Of a stretch of 64,000 bases of DNA, positions 54,086 to 61,979 are shown piece after piece. The notes below the pieces were generated by a model, which saw only the letters and a program-made list of their open reading frames with translations, did not search any database and had not been told where the DNA came from. The position numbers were made by a program, and so were the translations under genes. The stretch covers positions 124,001-188,000 of the forward strand of contig NZ_CANMPM010000004.1 of the NCBI RefSeq assembly GCF_947499845.1, given 5' to 3'. This DNA is from an uncultured Pseudokineococcus sp. GTDB taxonomy: Bacteria; Actinomycetota; Actinomycetes; Actinomycetales; Quadrisphaeraceae. Positions within the stretch are counted from its first letter, which is position 1, and each line of letters starts with the position of its first letter.

Positions 54086-55941
54086 GACGTGCCGCCGCGC
54101 TCGGGCGCCGTCGGCGGCTCGCCGGGGGCGGGCTGGGGCTTCGCGTCCACCCCGGCCTCCTTGCGCTGCTCGGCGGTGATGGGCGCCGGCGCCGCCGTGA
54201 GCGGGTCGTAGCCGCCGCCGCTCTTGGGGAAGGCGATGACCTCGCGGATGGAGTCGACGCCCGCGAGCAGCGCGCAGATGCGGTCCCAGCCGAGCGCGAT
54301 GCCGCCGTGCGGCGGGGCGCCGTAGGCGAAGGCGTCGAGGAGGAAGCCGAACTTGGCCCGCGCGTCCTCCTCGGCCAGGCCCATGACGGCGAAGACCCGC
54401 TCCTGCACCGAGCGCGAGTGGATGCGGATGGACCCGCCGCCGATCTCGTTGCCGTTGCAGACGATGTCGTAGGCCTGCGAGAGCGCGGCGCCCGGGTCCT
54501 CCTCGAAGCGGTCGACCCACTCGGGGGTCGGCGCGGTGAAGGCGTGGTGCACCGCCGTCCACGCGCCCGATCCGACGGCGACGTCGCCGGACGCCGTGGC
54601 GTCGTCGGCGGGCTCGAACAGCGGCGCGTCGACGACCCACACGAAGGCCCACGCGCCCTCGTCGATCGCGCCCGTGCGGCGCCCGACCTCGAGGCGGGCG
54701 GCGCCGAGGAGCCCGCGGGCGGAGGACGCCGGCCCGGCGGCGAAGAAGACGCAGTCGCCGGGGCTCGCCCCGACGTGGGCCGCGAGCCCGGCGCGCTCGG
54801 CCTCGGAGAGGTTCTTGGCCACGGGGCCGCCGAGCTCGCCGTCCTCGCCGACGAGGACGTAGGCGAGGCCGCGGTGGCCGCGCTGCTTGGCCCACTCCTG
54901 CCAGGCGTCGAGCTGCTTGCGGGGCTGGCTCGCCCCGCCCGGCATGACGACGGCGCCGACGTAGGGCGCCTGGAAGACGCGGAAGGGCGTCTCGCGGAAG
55001 TAGTCGGTGCACTCGACGAGCTCGAGGCCGAAGCGCAGGTCGGGCTTGTCGCTGCCGTACCGCGCCATCGCCTCGGCGTACGTCATCCGCGGGATCGGGC
55101 CCTGGATCTCGTGCCCGGCCGTGCGCCACAGCGCGGTGAGCAGCTCCTCGGTGAGCGCGATGACGTCCTCGGCGTCCACGAAGCTCATCTCGACGTCGAG
55201 CTGGGTGAACTCCGGCTGACGGTCGGCGCGGAAGTCCTCGTCGCGGTAGCACCGGGCGAGCTGGTAGTAGCGCTCGACGCCGCCGACCATGAGCAGCTGC
55301 TTGAACAGCTGCGGGCTCTGCGGCAGGGCGTACCAGCTGCCGGGCTGCAGGCGCGCCGGCACGAGGAAGTCGCGGGCGCCCTCGGGGGTGGACCGGGTGA
55401 GCGTCGGGGTCTCGACCTCGGTGAAGCCGTGGCCGTCGAGGACGCCGCGGGCGGCCCGGTTGACGGCGCTGCGCAGCCGCAGCGCCGCGGCCGGGCCGGA
55501 GCGGCGCAGGTCGAGGTAGCGGTGCTTGAGGCGCACCTCCTCGCCGACCTCCCCCGAGCCGGAGGCCTCGACGGGGAAGGGCAGGGGGTCGGCCGTCGAG
55601 AGCACGACCAGCTCGGACGCCACGACCTCGACCTCGCCCGTGGGCAGGTCGGGGTTCTCGTTGCCCGCGGGACGCCGGCGCACCGCGCCCGTGACCTGGA
55701 CGACGTACTCGCTGCGCAGGTCGTGGGCGCCGGAGGACTCGAGCAGCTCGTCGCGGACGACGACCTGGACGACGCCCGAGGCGTCGCGCAGGTCGAGGAA
55801 GGCCACCCCGCCGTGGTCGCGGCGCCGGGCCACCCAGCCCGCCAGCGTCACGGTCGCCGCGTCGGGCGCCGTCCCCTCGGCGGCGGGGGCGTCGGCGGCG
55901 TGGTCGGCGCGCAGGGTGCCGGCCTCGTGGGTGCGGAGCAC
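54082..55941 (-). CDS. aspS: Aspartyl-tRNA synthetase
   Basis: The 619-residue class IIb enzyme has an N-terminal OB anticodon-binding domain ([26 protein letters not shown]), the catalytic core with [35 protein letters not shown] and the bacterial GAD insertion, and the final motif 3 [19 protein letters not shown] 55941 ([11 protein letters not shown]) is chosen over GTG 55956 because AGAGGA lies seven bases upstream and the family starts LRTHEAG. A TAGGAT hexamer (56041-56046, minus) is a candidate -10. A Pro/Ala tail of ~20 residues follows motif 3. Confidence 0.97.
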   Translation of the reverse strand: MLRTHEAGTLRADHAADAPAAEGTAPDAATVTLAGWVARRRDHGGVAFLDLRDASGVVQVVVRDELLESSGAHDLRSEYVVQVTGAVRRRPAGNENPDLPTGEVEVVASELVVLSTADPLPFPVEASGSGEVGEEVRLKHRYLDLRRSGPAAALRLRSAVNRAARGVLDGHGFTEVETPTLTRSTPEGARDFLVPARLQPGSWYALPQSPQLFKQLLMVGGVERYYQLARCYRDEDFRADRQPEFTQLDVEMSFVDAEDVIALTEELLTALWRTAGHEIQGPIPRMTYAEAMARYGSDKPDLRFGLELVECTDYFRETPFRVFQAPYVGAVVMPGGASQPRKQLDAWQEWAKQRGHRGLAYVLVGEDGELGGPVAKNLSEAERAGLAAHVGASPGDCVFFAAGPASSARGLLGAARLEVGRRTGAIDEGAWAFVWVVDAPLFEPADDATASGDVAVGSGAWTAVHHAFTAPTPEWVDRFEEDPGAALSQAYDIVCNGNEIGGGSIRIHSRSVQERVFAVMGLAEEDARAKFGFLLDAFAYGAPPHGGIALGWDRICALLAGVDSIREVIAFPKSGGGYDPLTAAPAPITAEQRKEAGVDAKPQPAPGEPPTAPERGGTS

Positions 55942-56144
55942 GGTGGGTCCTCTCACGTGGTGTCCCCGGCGGTCGGGCGGCCGGGCTGGGTGCGGCGCCC
56001 GCGGCCGCCGGTGCCCCGGCGCCCGCCGACGGGCGCGGCGATCCTACGGGCGAGGTGCGACGGCGGCCCGCGCCGCCGAGCATGGCCCCCGACCGGCGGC
56101 GCCGCCCCGAGCGGCCGCCGCACGCCCTGCAGGAGGAGACCACC

Positions 56145-56705
56145 GTGAGCGACCCGACCACCGGCCGAGGCCCGATCGACCCGTACGAGCACCTCCCGCA
56201 GGTGCCGTCCTTCACCGTGAGCAGCGACGACGTCGCCGAGGGCGAGCGCCTCGCCGACCGCCACGCCAGCGGGGCCTTCGGTGTCGAGGGGGGCGAGGAC
56301 GTCTCCCCGCAGCTGTCGTGGTCGGGCGCGCCGGAGGGCACGAAGAGCTTCGCGGTCACCGTCTACGACCCCGACGCGCCGACGGCGTCCGGCTTCTGGC
56401 ACTGGGCCGTCGCCGACCTGCCCGCCTCCACGACGTCGCTGCCCCGCGGCGCCGCGACGAGCGGCCTGCCCGAGGGCGCCGTCCAGCTGCGCAACGACGG
56501 CGGCTTCGCCGGGTTCGTCGGCGCCGCGCCGCCGCCCGGGCACCGCACGCACCACTACTGGGTCGTCGTCCACGCCGTCGACGTCGAGAGCCTCGGCCTC
56601 GACGCCGACGCCCCGCCCGCGCAGCTGGGCTTCAACCTCTTCCCGCACACGCTCGCCCGGGCGACGCTCGTCGCGACGTACGACCTGCCGGCCCAGGACG
56701 GCTGA
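56145..56705 (+). CDS. YbhB/YbcL-family phosphatidylethanolamine-binding-like protein
   Basis: The 186-residue PEBP-fold protein shows SPQLSWSGAPEGTKSFAVTVYDPDAP, SGFWHWAVADLP, and the anion-site motif GHRTHHYWVVVHAVD; it ends LVATYDLPAQ. The physiological role in bacteria is unclear. GTG 56145 is eight bases behind AGGAGGAG; upstream codons are Arg/Pro-rich and rejected. No signal peptide, so cytoplasmic. It is divergent from aspS. Confidence 0.92.
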   Translation: MSDPTTGRGPIDPYEHLPQVPSFTVSSDDVAEGERLADRHASGAFGVEGGEDVSPQLSWSGAPEGTKSFAVTVYDPDAPTASGFWHWAVADLPASTTSLPRGAATSGLPEGAVQLRNDGGFAGFVGAAPPPGHRTHHYWVVVHAVDVESLGLDADAPPAQLGFNLFPHTLARATLVATYDLPAQDG

Positions 56706-56746
56706 CCGGCCTCCTCCACCACGGCCGGCCGCACCTACGCCATGGG

Positions 56747-56762
56747 TCGAACGCGTGTTCGA
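56747..56762 (+). promoter_or_regulatory. Perfect LexA (SOS) box upstream of the alkB-like gene
   Basis: TCGAACGCGTGTTCGA is the full actinobacterial SOS palindrome TCGAAC-N4-GTTCGA, and the symmetry extends to GGGTCGAAC/GTTCGACCC. It lies over the -35 region of the promoter whose -10 is TAGGCT at 56772-56777. Confidence 0.85.
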
Positions 56763-56771
56763 CCCGTGGCG

Positions 56772-56777
56772 TAGGCT
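56772..56777 (+). promoter_or_regulatory. Leaderless -10 of the alkB-like gene
   Basis: TAGGCT ends six bases before ATG 56784, so transcription should start at or near the start codon. Confidence 0.6.
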
Positions 56778-56783
56778 CGGCCC

Positions 56784-57425
56784 ATGTCGCTGACGACGCA
56801 GCCGTCCCTCCTCGACGACGTCGCGGAGGACGCCGGGCCCCGCCTCGGCGAGCTGACCGAGGGGCTCGTGCGGCACGAGCTCTCCCGCGGCGCCTGGGTG
56901 GACGTCCGCCCGGGCTGGGTCGAGTCGTCGGGCGCCCTCTTCGAGCACCTGCTCACCGCGGTGCCGTGGCGCGCCGAGCGCCGCCAGATGTACGAGCGCG
57001 AGGTCGACGTGCCCCGCCTGCTCTGCTTCTACGGCGAGGAGGCGCTCCTCCCCCACCCGCTGCTCGCCCGTGCGCGCGACGCCCTCTCGGCGCACTACCT
57101 CCCCGAGCTCGGCGAGCCCCTGCGCACCGCTGGGCTGTGCCTGTACCGGGACGGGCGCGACGGCGTCGCGTGGCACGGCGACCGGCTGGGGCGCTCGAGC
57201 CGCGAGGACACGGTCGTCGCGATCCTCTCGCTGGGCGCCCCGCGCCCCCTCGTGCTGCGCCCGCGCGGCGGCGGCCCGACGGCGCTGCGCGTCCCCGTGG
57301 GCCACGGCGACCTGCTCGTCATGGGCGGCTCGTGCCAGCGCACGTGGGAGCACGCCGTCCCCAAGACGAGCCGGCCGGTCGGGCCCCGCGTCAGCGTCCA
57401 GCTGCGCCCGCACGGCGTCCGCTGA
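56784..57425 (+). CDS. AlkB-family Fe(II)/2-oxoglutarate dioxygenase (DNA alkylation repair)
   Basis: The 213-residue protein oxidatively removes alkyl groups from bases. The iron triad is complete: H131 and D133 (AWHGDRLG) and H190 (WEHAVPK); the 2-oxoglutarate pair R202 and R208 follows the R-x5-R pattern (GPRVSVQLRP). LTAVPWRAERRQMYEREVDVPRLLCFY is typical of the actinobacterial AlkB group. The perfect SOS box upstream is consistent with induction by DNA damage. No ribosome binding site is visible, as expected for a leaderless mRNA. Confidence 0.93.
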   Translation: MSLTTQPSLLDDVAEDAGPRLGELTEGLVRHELSRGAWVDVRPGWVESSGALFEHLLTAVPWRAERRQMYEREVDVPRLLCFYGEEALLPHPLLARARDALSAHYLPELGEPLRTAGLCLYRDGRDGVAWHGDRLGRSSREDTVVAILSLGAPRPLVLRPRGGGPTALRVPVGHGDLLVMGGSCQRTWEHAVPKTSRPVGPRVSVQLRPHGVR

Positions 57426-57465
57426 CGACGCCGCGGCCCGGGTGGTCCCGGGACGACCGCCGCGC

Positions 57466-58554
57466 TCAGAGGGCGAGGGGCAGCTGCTCGGGCTCCGCGA
57501 CGGCGGCCTGCGGGCGGCGACCCGCCCCCGTCGGCAGGCTGCCGGCGGGGAAGTCGCCCTCGTCGTCGCCGGGGACGCCGCGGGCGACCCCGCCGTGCTG
57601 GCGGTCGAGGCCGTGGCGGGCCAGCAGCGGCGCGAGCCGCTCCTGCAGCCACGACCGGTAGTGCGACGGGACGTAGGCGCCGCGGCCGTAGAGGCGGGCG
57701 TAGCGCGGCACGAGCCGCGGGTGCGTGCGCTCGAGCCACGCCCAGAACCACTCCCGCGCGCCGGGTCGCAGGTGCAGCGGGAGGACGGTGACGCCCGTCG
57801 CGCCCGCCTCCGCGACCCGCCCGAGGGCCTCGTCGAGGTGCTCGACGGTGTCGGTCAGCCACGGGAGCACCGGGGCGACGAAGACGCCGCACGGCAGCCC
57901 GGCGTCGCGGACGCGGCGCACGAGCTCGAGCCGGGCGCGGGGCGAGGGCGTCCCGGGCTCGAGCGCCTGGTGGAGGTCGTCGTCCCAGATGGCCAGGGAC
58001 ACGCCGATCCCGACGGGCACCTGCCCGGCGGCCCGGGCGAGCTGCGGCAGGTCGCGCGCGAGCAGCGTCCCCTTCGTCAGCACGGAGAAGGGCGTGCCGG
58101 ACGACGCGAGCGCCTCGACGACGCCGGGCATGAGCCGGTAGCGCCCCTCCGCCCGCTGGTAGGGGTCGGTGTTCGTGCCCAGCGCCACGTGCTCGCGCTC
58201 CCACGACGCCCGGCCGAGCTCGCGGCGCAGCACCTCGGCGACGTTCGCCTTGACGACGACCTCGCGGTCGAAGCCCTCGCCGGTGTCGAGGTCGAGGTAG
58301 GCGTGGGTGCCGCGGGCGAAGCAGTAGACGCAGGCGTGGCTGCAGCCGCGGTACGGGTTGACCGTCCACCGGAACGGCATGGCCGACCCCGCCGGCACCG
58401 CGTTGAGGGCGCTGCGGGCGCGCACCTCGTGGAAGGTGACGCCCGCGAACTCCGGCGTCCGCACCGTGCGCTGGAGCCCCGGGATGCTCGCTGCCGCGAG
58501 CCCGGGCAGCGCGCCGTCGTCGACCGCCGCCAGCGTCTGCGTCTGCCACCTCAC
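57466..58554 (-). CDS. Rv2578c-family radical SAM protein (spore-photoproduct-lyase-like)
   Basis: The 362-residue protein has a radical SAM core with the 4Fe-4S cysteines RGCSHACVYCFARG (C-x3-C-x2-C), preceded by RWTVNPY, and later the stretches LGTNTDPYQRAEGRYRL and FSVLTKGTLLARDLPQL typical of the mycobacterial Rv2578c group often labelled SplB. A C-terminal region WFWAWLERTHPRLVPRYARLYGRGAYVP completes the family pattern. The longer frame starting at 58608 would run through an SOS-like box, so GTG 58554 (VRWQTQTLAAVDDG) is preferred. A DNA-repair-related radical reaction is inferred from regulation and name; the true substrate is unknown. Confidence 0.88.
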   Translation of the reverse strand: MRWQTQTLAAVDDGALPGLAAASIPGLQRTVRTPEFAGVTFHEVRARSALNAVPAGSAMPFRWTVNPYRGCSHACVYCFARGTHAYLDLDTGEGFDREVVVKANVAEVLRRELGRASWEREHVALGTNTDPYQRAEGRYRLMPGVVEALASSGTPFSVLTKGTLLARDLPQLARAAGQVPVGIGVSLAIWDDDLHQALEPGTPSPRARLELVRRVRDAGLPCGVFVAPVLPWLTDTVEHLDEALGRVAEAGATGVTVLPLHLRPGAREWFWAWLERTHPRLVPRYARLYGRGAYVPSHYRSWLQERLAPLLARHGLDRQHGGVARGVPGDDEGDFPAGSLPTGAGRRPQAAVAEPEQLPLAL

Positions 58555-58562
58555 GACCGGAG

Positions 58563-58578
58563 TCGAACACCTGTCCGA
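58563..58578 (-). promoter_or_regulatory. SOS-box-like palindrome at the radical SAM gene
   Basis: Read on the plus strand, TCGAACACCTGTCCGA matches TCGAAC-N4-GTTCGA with one mismatch. It ends nine bases before the GTG at 58554. Confidence 0.65.
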
Positions 58579-58674
58579 CGAGGCGTCAAGCGCCCGGCGT
58601 CGCCGCACGTCGCCGTCGCCGCGCTCGGGTGGTCCGGGAGCTCGGCGCTCAGGCGGGCGGCGACCGGGGCCACG

Positions 58675-58768
58675 AGCGCGGACTTCGAGGGCGACGAGGC
58701 GGCGCGCCGCCCCGCGAAGTCCGCGCTCGCGCCGCCGTCACGGCGCGTCGGCCCGCGAAGTCCGCGCT
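58675..58768. repeat. Inverted and tandem copies of AGCGCGGACTTCG
   Basis: AGCGCGGACTTCG at 58675-58687 faces its reverse complement at 58715-58727; the latter repeats 41 bp later within GCGAAGTCCGCGCT at 58755-58768. The region 58579-58886 carries no gene and consists largely of this and the following array. Confidence 0.75.
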
Positions 58769-58777
58769 AGGGGCGTG

Positions 58778-58886
58778 GAGGGCGAACGGGCGACGACTCG
58801 CCCTCCCGAGCCCCTCCCCGAGGGCGAGCAGGCGACGACTCGCCCTCCCGAGGCCGTCCCCCAGGGCGGGCGGCGACGACTCGCCG
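58778..58886. repeat. Three tandem 42-bp hairpin repeats directly behind hisS
   Basis: Units start at 58778, 58820 and 58862 (42 bp steps). Each contains GAGGGCGA, then GGCGACGAC, then TCGCCCTC, so each folds into a hairpin of about eight pairs. The third unit is degenerate and runs up to the hisS stop codon. Confidence 0.8.
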
Positions 58887-60263
58887 TCAGGCGGTGGGCT
58901 CGTGCCAGGCGACGGTCGGGCGGGCGTCCTCGGCGGGCGGCGCCCACGTCGCCGGGTCGGCGGGCACCTGCTCGCCGGAGCGGATGTCCTTCACCTCGTG
59001 CGAGCCGTCCTCCTGCGGGAACCACACGAAGGGGACGGAGCGGCGGTCGGCGTAGCGGATCTGCTTGCCGAACCGCGCGGCCGACGGCGCCACCTCGGTG
59101 GCGACGCCGCGGGCCCGCAGCGCGGCGGCGACGGCGGCGGAGGCCGCGCGGTGCTCCTCGTCCGCGACGGCGACGAGCACGGCCGTCGGCGTCGGCCGCG
59201 AGGCGCGCAGCAGCCCCCGCTGCAGCAGCGGCACGAGGGTGCGCGTGACCCCGAGGGAGAGCCCGACGCCCGGGTAGGTCGTCCGGCCGTCGTCGGCGAG
59301 GGCGTCGTAGCGGCCGCCCGAGCAGATCGAGCCGAGGTGCTCGTAGCCCGTCATGCGGCTCTCGTAGACGGTCCCCGTGTAGTAGTCGAGACCGCGGGTG
59401 ATGGACAGGTCGGCGACGACCCGGAAGGAGCCGCCCCCGACGGCCCCGGTGGCGGCGACGACGGCGGCCAGCTCGTCGAGGCCCTGGTCGAGCAGCTCGT
59501 CGCGCACGCCCAGCCCGCGGACCTCGTCGACGAAGCCGGTGCTGCCGGGCTCGGCGCGCAGCGTCGCCAGCGCCAGGCAGGCGTCGGCCTCCCGCTCCCC
59601 CAGGCCGACGCCGTCGACGAGCGAGGCGCGGACCCGCTCGGGCGAGGTCTTGTCGAGCTTGTCCACCTCGCGCATCACCGAGGCCGTGTCCGCGAGCCCG
59701 AGGCCGCGGTAGAAGCCCTCGACGAGGCGGCGGTTGTTGACCTGCATGACCACGGGCGGCAGCGGCAGGCGGGCGAAGGCGTCGGCCATGACGAGCGGCA
59801 GCTCGGCCTCGTGGTGCGGCGCGAGCGAGCCGGCGTCGACGACGTCGACGTCCGCCTGGCGGAACTCGCGGAAGCGGCCCTCCTGCGGCCGCTCCCCGCG
59901 CCAGACCTTCTGCACCTGGTACCGGCGGAAGGGGAAGGCCAGCTTCCCGGCGTTCTCCAGCACGTACCGGGCGAAGGGCACCGTGAGGTCGTAGTGCAGC
60001 GCGAGGACGTCGTCCCCGCCCGCCCCCGCGGCCGCGCCCTCCTCGGCGACCTCGGCGAGCCGGCGGACCGCGTAGACCTCCTTGTCGATCTCGCCCTTGC
60101 GCAGGAGCACCGACAGCGGCTCGACGGCCCGCGTCTCGACGCCGGCGAAGCCGTGCAGCTCGAACACCTCGCGCAGCACGTCGAGGACGTGGTCCTCGAC
60201 GACCCGCTCCTCCGGGAGGAGCTCGGGGAAGCCCGACAGGGGTCGGGGGGTGCGCGCGGCCAT
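58887..60263 (-). CDS. hisS: Histidyl-tRNA synthetase
   Basis: The 458-residue class II enzyme has motif 2 (RRYQVQKVWRGERPQEGRFREFRQADVD in two parts), the histidine loop ITRGLDYYTGTVYE, SICSGGRYDALA and motif 3 GVGLSLGVTR, followed by a C-terminal anticodon-binding domain (AVLVAVADEEHR, RFGKQIRYADRRSVPFVWF). The ATG at 60263 overlaps the MBL stop (TGATG). It is of the class with KLAFPFRRY seen in many actinobacteria. A tandem hairpin array follows immediately. Confidence 0.95.
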   Translation of the reverse strand: MAARTPRPLSGFPELLPEERVVEDHVLDVLREVFELHGFAGVETRAVEPLSVLLRKGEIDKEVYAVRRLAEVAEEGAAAGAGGDDVLALHYDLTVPFARYVLENAGKLAFPFRRYQVQKVWRGERPQEGRFREFRQADVDVVDAGSLAPHHEAELPLVMADAFARLPLPPVVMQVNNRRLVEGFYRGLGLADTASVMREVDKLDKTSPERVRASLVDGVGLGEREADACLALATLRAEPGSTGFVDEVRGLGVRDELLDQGLDELAAVVAATGAVGGGSFRVVADLSITRGLDYYTGTVYESRMTGYEHLGSICSGGRYDALADDGRTTYPGVGLSLGVTRTLVPLLQRGLLRASRPTPTAVLVAVADEEHRAASAAVAAALRARGVATEVAPSAARFGKQIRYADRRSVPFVWFPQEDGSHEVKDIRSGEQVPADPATWAPPAEDARPTVAWHEPTA

Positions 60264-61030
60264 CAGGGGCTCTCCAGGAGGTCGGGGTCGAGCAGGTAGG
60301 GGTTCGTGGCGCGCTCGCGCGCGAGGGTCGACGCCGGGCCGTGGCCGGGCACGACGAGCGCGTCGTGGGGCAGGGCCAGGACGACGTCGCGCAGCGTGGC
60401 GCGCATCGCGGCGCCGTCGCCGCCGGGCAGGTCGGTGCGGCCCACCGAGCCGGCGAAGAGGACGTCGCCGGTCATGACCGTGCTCCGCACCCGCCCGGCC
60501 ACCGCCGGGGTGCCGGCGGGCAGGCCGTCGGCGGCGGACCAGGAGTCGCCGTCCGGCACGTCGTCGACGACCAGGAGGGTCGAGCCCTCCGTGTGCCCCG
60601 GAGCGGCCACCGCGCGGACGCGCAGCGCCCCCGCGACGACCTCGTCGCCGCCCGAGAGCCCGCGCACCGACGCCGGGCGCCGCCACGCGAAGCCGGGGAC
60701 CTGCGCCAGGAGCGCCGCGCGCAGCTGCGGCCCGAGCCCCTCGAGCGGGTCCTCGAGGCGGTGGACGTCGGGGGCGCCGAGCAGCACCGGCGCGCCGGCG
60801 GGATCGGCGACGGCAGCGGCCTCCGCGACGTGGTCGAGGTGCCCGTGGGTCACGAGGACGGCGACGGGGCGCAGGTGCAGCCGCTCCAGCAGCGGCAGGA
60901 GGCGGTCGACGACGCCGAGGCCCGGGTCGACCACGAGGCACTCCCCCGGGGAGCCCGCCGTGCCGGCCCTGGCGGCCAGGACGGTGGTGTTGGTGCCCAG
61001 CACGCGGGCCGGGACGCTGCGCAGGAGCAC
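60263..61030 (-). CDS. MBL-fold hydrolase (glyoxalase II-like)
   Basis: The 255-residue metallo-beta-lactamase-fold protein has VLVTHGHLDHVAEA (HxHxDH), further metal ligands in AAPGHTEGSTLL and VMTGDVLF, and ALVVPGHGPASTLARERATNPYL at the end, as in glyoxalase II-like hydrolases that lie between the cyclophilin gene and hisS in actinobacteria. The substrate is not known for this group. GTG 61030 has TAGGCT six bases upstream (leaderless) and its stop overlaps hisS. Confidence 0.9.
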   Translation of the reverse strand: MLLRSVPARVLGTNTTVLAARAGTAGSPGECLVVDPGLGVVDRLLPLLERLHLRPVAVLVTHGHLDHVAEAAAVADPAGAPVLLGAPDVHRLEDPLEGLGPQLRAALLAQVPGFAWRRPASVRGLSGGDEVVAGALRVRAVAAPGHTEGSTLLVVDDVPDGDSWSAADGLPAGTPAVAGRVRSTVMTGDVLFAGSVGRTDLPGGDGAAMRATLRDVVLALPHDALVVPGHGPASTLARERATNPYLLDPDLLESP

Positions 61031-61034
61031 CGGG

Positions 61035-61040
61035 GGAGCC
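61035..61040 (-). promoter_or_regulatory. Candidate leaderless -10 of the MBL-hisS operon
   Basis: TAGGCT on the minus strand, six bases before GTG 61030. A plus-strand TAGACT at 61060-61065 is a candidate -10 for the divergent cyclophilin gene. Confidence 0.5.
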
Positions 61041-61163
61041 TACCGACGGCCCGTCCGCGCATAGACTCGCCGCCGTCCGCCACGGGCCGCCGCCGCTCCC
61101 GTCCCGGGGAGGGCGCGCCACGGCGGCAGGCCCGGCGGGAGGTCGACGAGCGGAGGTCCATCG

Positions 61164-61979
61164 GTGGCGCCCAGCAAGCGCGAGCGCGACGACGCACGAC
61201 GTCGCTACGCGGAGCACCTGCGACGCCAGGAGCAGCAGGCGGCCGCGCGCCGCCGGCGCAACCGGGTGCTCGTCGCGGTCGGGTCCGTGCTGGCCGTCGC
61301 CCTGGTCGGCGCCGCTGTCGTGACAGCCGTCACCGGTGGGGACGAGGACGGCACGACCGCCTCCCCCACCCCCTCGCCGATCGCCTCGCCGAGCGCGACA
61401 CCGGTGGCCGACAACCCCTGCCCCGTGCCGGAGACCGGCGCCGTCGCCGACCCGCCGCAGTTCGACGCCGCCCCCGCGCCCGGCTCGAGCGACGCCACGT
61501 CGGCGGTCATCGCCACGACGTGCGGCGACATCACCGTCGAGCTCCTGCCCGACGCCGCCCCGCAGGCGGTCGCGAGCTTCGCCTTCCTCGCCGACGAGGG
61601 CTTCTTCGCCGGCACGCCGTGCCACCGGCTCGTGACGTCGGGCATCTTCGTGCTCCAGTGCGGCGACCCGACGGGCACCGGCACGGGCGGGCCCGGGTAC
61701 AGCTTCGGTCCCGTGGAGAACGCCCCCGCCGACGACGTCTACCCCGCCGGCACGCTCGCCATGGCCCGCCAGGGCGGGGACGGCGACAGCAACGGCAGCC
61801 AGTTCTTCCTCGTCTACGAGGACTCGTCGATCCCCTCGGACGCCGGGGGCGGGTACACCGTCTTCGGCCGCGTGACCGAGGGGCTCGACGTCGTGCAGAC
61901 CATCGCCGAGGGCGGCACCGCCGCCGACGGGGTCGCGCCCGCGCGCCCCATCAGCATCGAGGGAGTGACGACGCAGTGA
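61164..61979 (+). CDS. Membrane-anchored cyclophilin-type peptidyl-prolyl isomerase
   Basis: The 271-residue protein has a basic cytoplasmic N-terminus (APSKRERDDARRRYAEHLRR), one membrane segment (RVLVAVGSVLAVALVGAAVVTAV, about 34-56), a Ser/Thr/Pro linker and an exported cyclophilin domain (GDITVELLPDAAPQAVASFAFLADEGFF, CHRLV, GPGYSFGPVENA, GTLAMARQGGDGDSNGSQFFLVY). It assists folding of exported proteins. Cysteines flank the linker and the domain. GTG 61164 is seven bases behind GGAGG. It overlaps the DUF349 start (GTGA). Confidence 0.93.
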   Translation: MAPSKRERDDARRRYAEHLRRQEQQAAARRRRNRVLVAVGSVLAVALVGAAVVTAVTGGDEDGTTASPTPSPIASPSATPVADNPCPVPETGAVADPPQFDAAPAPGSSDATSAVIATTCGDITVELLPDAAPQAVASFAFLADEGFFAGTPCHRLVTSGIFVLQCGDPTGTGTGGPGYSFGPVENAPADDVYPAGTLAMARQGGDGDSNGSQFFLVYEDSSIPSDAGGGYTVFGRVTEGLDVVQTIAEGGTAADGVAPARPISIEGVTTQ

